Source: Amphritea opalescens (GTDB lineage: Bacteria; Pseudomonadota; Gammaproteobacteria; Pseudomonadales; Balneatricaceae). Taken from it: a DNA stretch of 64,000 bases. The translations under genes and the position numbers were made by a program. Below, piece after piece: positions 61,157 through 64,000 of this stretch (within the stretch, counting starts at the first letter, position 1; each line of letters begins with the position of its first letter). Where the stretch lies: the NCBI RefSeq assembly GCF_003957515.1, contig NZ_RQXW01000004.1, positions 1 to 64,000 of the forward strand. Reading direction: 5' to 3'. The notes under the pieces were generated by a model, which did no database searches, was not told where the DNA came from, and was given only the letters and a program-made list of their open reading frames with translations.

Positions 61157-61610
61157 GTTATTTCCTAGTCGTCCTGACCAACGGCGTGATTGTTTAAACA
61201 ATCGGGTGACGAATTAATATTTAATAGTAATATTTGATAGTGATATGGGAATGTACCCCGCGACCGCGCTTCACTCAACCCCTGGCACTCACAAACCCAG
61301 CGTTAAATAGCACACCGTTTTTCTAGTCAGACAGACCGCGCAACTCAATAATTAGCCGTGGATGCTATTTAGCAGGAACAACTAAAGATTTTATCTGTTA
61401 CAGGGGATTGGCATAAAAGTGCCCAATTTAAGCGCACGATAAAGCAATAAAAACCCGACCTCTCGGCCGAGTTTTATGGATAACTAAATACAAAAATCAG
61501 ACTTCAGGATCAAAAAATCTTCAGTGGTTGTTCCTTATGTCAGTACTCACTTACCGCACCGACATAGACGACCTCACAGACAACCATCAGCCCCATCCTG
61601 ACATCCTAGT
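61157..61610. other. Gene-free stretch
   Basis: No supported gene. The left part (61200-61260) is AT-rich with repeated TAATATTT-like words and probably holds the promoter of the DUF2726 pair. The right part has the terminator at 61449-61476. Nothing recognisable is seen in 61270-61440. Confidence 0.5.
61449..61476 (-). terminator. Terminator of the EF-hand-like gene
   Basis: The minus-strand RNA would fold a 10-bp stem (AAACUCGGCC with GGUCGGGUUU, two G-U pairs) around a GAGA tetraloop and end in a U-rich tail. On the plus strand those two pairs would be mismatches, so the polarity is leftward, for the gene ending at 61611. Confidence 0.75.
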
Positions 61611-62072
61611 TCAAGCAGAGGTATCCAAAAGGAAACCGGTGCTAGTACTCTCCTGACTCTGAAATAGCGAAATCAGCTCATCAAAATTGACCGTGCCATC
61701 ATCTTCGAAAATCGATGCCACCGCCTCTTCGCCAAACTCTTCCGTCAATTTCAACTGCAGCTCTTCACTAGACACCATACCTTGAGAAGGAGGTGGCGGA
61801 GGCGGCGCCATCCCCTGCGCTTCACTGCCTTTGCTTGGGTCGAAATTACTCAGCAGTGACGTCAGTTCATCAACATCGATAGAACCATCTTCAGCCAACA
61901 CTGAAGCAGCATCTTCACCAAAACGGCTCGTTAAATTAGCAACGAGTGTTTCAGCATCGATACTGCCCTCTTCAACAGCACTCACCATTTGCGATGCTAA
62001 CTCATCCGGTGAAGGAGGTTTTTGCATCCCCATCATCGAAGAGCCGCCCGCCTGAATACCTGCAATACTCAT
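61611..62072 (-). CDS. EF-hand-like tri-repeat protein of unknown function
   Basis: 153 residues from ATG 62072, which has AAGGAGAG upstream. It contains three related segments with an E/D-D/E-G-S-I-D-x-D-E-L core: about 29-47, 47-74 and 109-137. Loop positions 5, 9 and 12 of an EF-hand are mostly acidic (D62, D66, E69), but positions 1 and 3 are not (V58, A60). A run of six prolines (about 90-95) separates the second and third. The N-terminal 25 residues are Gly/Met-rich. No signal peptide or membrane segment is visible. Function is not known. Confidence 0.8.
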   Translation of the reverse strand: MSIAGIQAGGSSMMGMQKPPSPDELASQMVSAVEEGSIDAETLVANLTSRFGEDAASVLAEDGSIDVDELTSLLSNFDPSKGSEAQGMAPPPPPPSQGMVSSEELQLKLTEEFGEEAVASIFEDDGTVNFDELISLFQSQESTSTGFLLDTSA

Positions 62073-62446
62073 GGCTCTCTCCTTACTTAGATTAATAGAC
62101 TTAAAGCAATTCGTTATTTGCAAAGAGTATACCGATTGGCGCTATTTGCGAGGCCTTCGAAGGCTTTTCTTCACCACTTTGAGCTTATTAGCCCATTCTT
62201 TACATAACTTAACCTAACTTAACATTCAGTGATAAAAACCTGTTGCTTATCAAGATCAAAGCGGAAGGTTTAAGCCACTAAAACCCTTAACGCGGCAAAT
62301 CATGACCGCTTGCCGCTATCCGCCTAAAACCGTTGAGCGCTAGCCCTTTTGCCGCCGTATCAACAAGCTATTCATCATTAAACGCAATCGAGAATCTTTT
62401 CGTTTCAGGATTCCCTCGCTGTTAATTTTACTCTACACTAGAATTC
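62073..62446. other. Gene-free stretch
   Basis: No supported gene. It holds a possible leftward -10 (TATACT, near 62128-62133) for the EF-hand-like gene, a short dyad GCCTTC/GAAGGC (62153-62164), and a 9-base direct repeat TAACTTAAC (62205-62213, 62215-62223). Confidence 0.4.
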
Positions 62447-62788
62447 ATGAAGCACATGACCTGCATCACATCATCCCAAGAAACACATCGCCAAACTCAT
62501 TTTGGGCTTGCGTGTATGTTGTTGTTGGTTCTGATCGAGATGCAGAACCGAGGGCTGATACTAGAGCCACTCGCGTCACAACTGTTCTCCGTTAATCAAA
62601 GCAATGCCTTACAAGCATTGTTACCGGCCACCATCGATGATGACCAACCCGGCGGTCTGGTTTTAACCACCAACCATGATCCCCGCCAATCAGGTTCTGT
62701 CATCGTACAGACGGACAGCGACTCATCGCACCCGGCCTCTCCTCGCTGGATAGCACCCTCCCCTCGAGCACCACCCTTTCTTAGCTAA
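62447..62788 (+). CDS. Doubtful small ORF with one hydrophobic segment
   Basis: A 113-residue open frame with a hydrophobic stretch (L-A-C-M-L-L-L-V-L-I-E-M, about 21-32), a polar middle and a Pro/Ser-rich end. No family, no clear ribosome site. A possible promoter (TTCCCT, 17 bases, TACACT) would leave almost no leader. It could be a short membrane protein or chance. Confidence 0.3.
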   Translation: MKHMTCITSSQETHRQTHFGLACMLLLVLIEMQNRGLILEPLASQLFSVNQSNALQALLPATIDDDQPGGLVLTTNHDPRQSGSVIVQTDSDSSHPASPRWIAPSPRAPPFLS

Positions 62789-62848
62789 TTCTGATTACAT
62801 CTCTATTTTTTATATTGTTGATGACAGCCATTAAGGCAGGATTACGCT

Positions 62849-63436
62849 ATGAATAATTACAACGAATTAAAAACCATTCTTCTGGATGCTTCCGCACACA
62901 TTACCCGTCCTGAAGAACTGCACGAATACACGCTAGAAACCAGTGCGGTTGAAGTCATGACCGACTTTGAGAAAGTCCAACCCCTCATGATGGAACAGGA
63001 TGTGTCCATCGATGAAGCGCGGCAAATGATGCGCAAAGTCCATGTGCGCTCGGTGCTGGTCATCGATAAGGACGAAAACTTTCGCGGACTGCTCACCATC
63101 GCCGATTTAGAAAGCCGGGCAGCGATGAGTATCGCAACCTCTGCTGGACTCAAACGGCATGATATCTCCATAAAAGAGATAATGACGCCGCGGGATCGCT
63201 TGCATGCGATTCCATTAAGCGAGGTCAACCATGCCAGCATCGGTGACCTTTTGCGCACACTGCAACATACTGGCACCCCGCATATGTTAGTGGTTGATAC
63301 CCAAAAACATGAGATCCGTGGTGTGATCTCCTCCAGTGATATTGCCCGCCGCTTAAACGTGCCGGTGGAAATTTCCAAACGCGCTGCGCACTTCCGTGAA
63401 GTCGTTGATGTGCTTTTTTCCGGTCAAGATACTTGA
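62849..63436 (+). CDS. CBS-domain pair protein
   Basis: 195 residues with two CBS domains (about 52-115 and 118-180; D-V-S-I-D-E-A-R-Q-M-M, V-L-V-I-D-K-D-E-N-F-R-G and M-L-V-V-D-T-Q-K-H-E-I-R-G-V-I-S). Stand-alone CBS pairs bind adenosine nucleotides and regulate partners; none is apparent here. A purine-rich AGGCAGGA region precedes the start. A 173-residue reverse frame across it is a shadow. Confidence 0.88.
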   Translation: MNNYNELKTILLDASAHITRPEELHEYTLETSAVEVMTDFEKVQPLMMEQDVSIDEARQMMRKVHVRSVLVIDKDENFRGLLTIADLESRAAMSIATSAGLKRHDISIKEIMTPRDRLHAIPLSEVNHASIGDLLRTLQHTGTPHMLVVDTQKHEIRGVISSSDIARRLNVPVEISKRAAHFREVVDVLFSGQDT

Positions 63437-63881
63437 GCCAAACGGATTTAATCCAGAACCACAACTGACGAGTCTTATAAAAAATCATCTCCACTGAATA
63501 AAACCCAAGGATTCGGTTTGAAGGGGCTATTCATCGGGGTGATGTCCGGTGAATAGTATTAGCAAGCCAGCGTTCATGTGTGTTGACGGCTTGCTTATCA
63601 AAGCCCAGTCCCTCGACTGGGCTTTTTATCAAGACCATCGAAGCCATTAAACCCAGCATCCACAGTAATACAGCCCCTCTTACTGCATCAATAACGCCCT
63701 AGCATGCCGATAGCGCCACCAATCATCCCGTTCTCCACCCATTCACAGGAATTAGCTGAACGTCTGATACTAAGCCATCGGTGAAAATCTTGGACCACTG
63801 CGCTATTTAGACAGTCTGTGCTATTCTCCCGCTCCGGTTAACTGATTCTTTCTGTGTTAACACTAACGACGGAGCATCATT
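63437..63881. other. Gene-free stretch with possible small RNA
   Basis: No supported protein gene. It holds a 7-bp stem GCAAGCC/GGCTTGC (63562-63594) followed seven bases later by a strong rightward terminator (63601-63627). That could be the 3' part of a long mRNA leader/trailer or an independent small RNA. From 63630 to 63860 I see only the region in front of the UPF0231 gene. Confidence 0.4.
63601..63627 (+). terminator. Intrinsic terminator after the CBS gene
   Basis: A 10-bp perfect stem AAGCCCAGTC/GACTGGGCTT with a CCTC loop is followed by T residues. It lies 165 bases past the CBS stop, far enough that an RNA gene might use it. Confidence 0.85.
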
Positions 63882-64000
63882 GTGGACTACGATTTTACCC
63901 ACGATATTTACGGCGCATTCTGTGCTGAGTTTTCTATGGGCCATGAAGCCCTAGGTTACTGGCTGACTTATGAACTTAGGAGTCGCCAAGCCGTTATTGC
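63882..64000 (+). CDS. yacL: UPF0231 (YacL) family protein, 5' part
   Basis: A GTG start with GGAG eight bases upstream opens a frame that runs off the window end. The 39 visible codons read M-D-Y-D-F-T-H-D-I-Y-G then M-G-H-E-A-L-G-Y-W, matching the start of E. coli YacL (M-D-Y-E-F-L-R-D-I-T-G, M-G-H-E-V-V-G-H-W). The function is unknown. Confidence 0.8.
   Translation, partial: MDYDFTHDIYGAFCAEFSMGHEALGYWLTYELRSRQAVI

Noticed and set aside
61408-61423. Sigma-54-like TGGCA..TGC sequence
   Set aside because: The spacing between GG and GC is one base short and no gene follows it on that strand.
62857-63378. 173-residue open frame on the minus strand across the CBS gene
   Set aside because: It mirrors the CBS gene, whose protein has two recognisable domains; the reverse frame is Ser/Arg-rich with no motif or ribosome site.

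Overview
The window is chromosomal core DNA of a marine-type gammaproteobacterium. The best guess is an Oceanospirillaceae-like organism (Oceanospirillales); genus cannot be settled by eye. The evidence is gene order: iscRSUA-hscBA-fdx-iscX-ndk-rlmN-pilW-rodZ-hisS-yfgM-bamB-der, tsaE-amiB-mutL-miaA-hfq-hflX-hflKC, orn/rsgA/psd, prfB-lysS and pepA-holC-valS are gammaproteobacterial blocks. A Pseudomonas/Azotobacter-type rhodanese (RhdA), an HDOD gene beside it, HisZ and an endonuclease-type MutL place it outside the enterics. No prophage, insertion sequence, CRISPR array, integrase or tRNA gene was seen.

Layout. 1-554: leftward stable-RNA-type tandem promoters, a REP-like hairpin and the der terminator. 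555-15171 (minus): ribosome GTPase der, outer-membrane assembly (bamB, yfgM), hisS, morphogenesis/pilus genes (rodZ, pilW), rlmN, ndk, then the complete Isc iron-sulfur system under a promoter covered by two IscR-like operators, and trmJ. 15301-16113 (plus): a SuhB homologue with a damaged phosphatase active site. 16250-29195 (minus): purA, hisZ, DUF2065, hflC, hflK, hflX, hfq, miaA, mutL, amidase, tsaE, nnr in tight overlap. 29255-30379 (plus): queG. 30424-34108 (minus): patatin-like lipase, GAF-GGDEF-EAL protein, orn. 34206-40421 (plus): rsgA, HDOD-GAF protein, rhdA, psd, ygfZ, efpL. 40489-46159 (minus): secreted esterase, two hypotheticals around ung, lysS, prfB. 46371-58575 mixes nhaD, fldB, a phasin-like protein, gloA, a Sel1 protein, an RDD protein, lptG/lptF and pepA-holC-valS. 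58834-64000 is looser: DUF945 protein, DUF2726 protein with a coupled small gene, an EF-hand-like repeat protein, a doubtful ORF, a CBS-pair protein and the start of a UPF0231 (YacL) gene cut by the window end.

Functionally most of the window is housekeeping: Fe-S cluster assembly plus its consumers (RlmN, QueG, YgfZ link), translation and tRNA modification (HisS, LysS, ValS, RF2, EfpL, TrmJ, MiaA, TsaE, QueG), envelope assembly (BamB, RodZ, LptFG, amidase, Psd), RNA control (Hfq, Orn, HflX) and mismatch repair. The items most worth following are the SuhB pseudoenzyme candidate, the tri-repeat EF-hand-like protein, a perfect palindrome in front of the patatin gene, the missing ispG between rodZ and hisS, a two-copy REP family with a compensated stem, and frequent TTG starts. 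I found no clear new multi-gene system; the less-described parts are single genes and intergenic elements.
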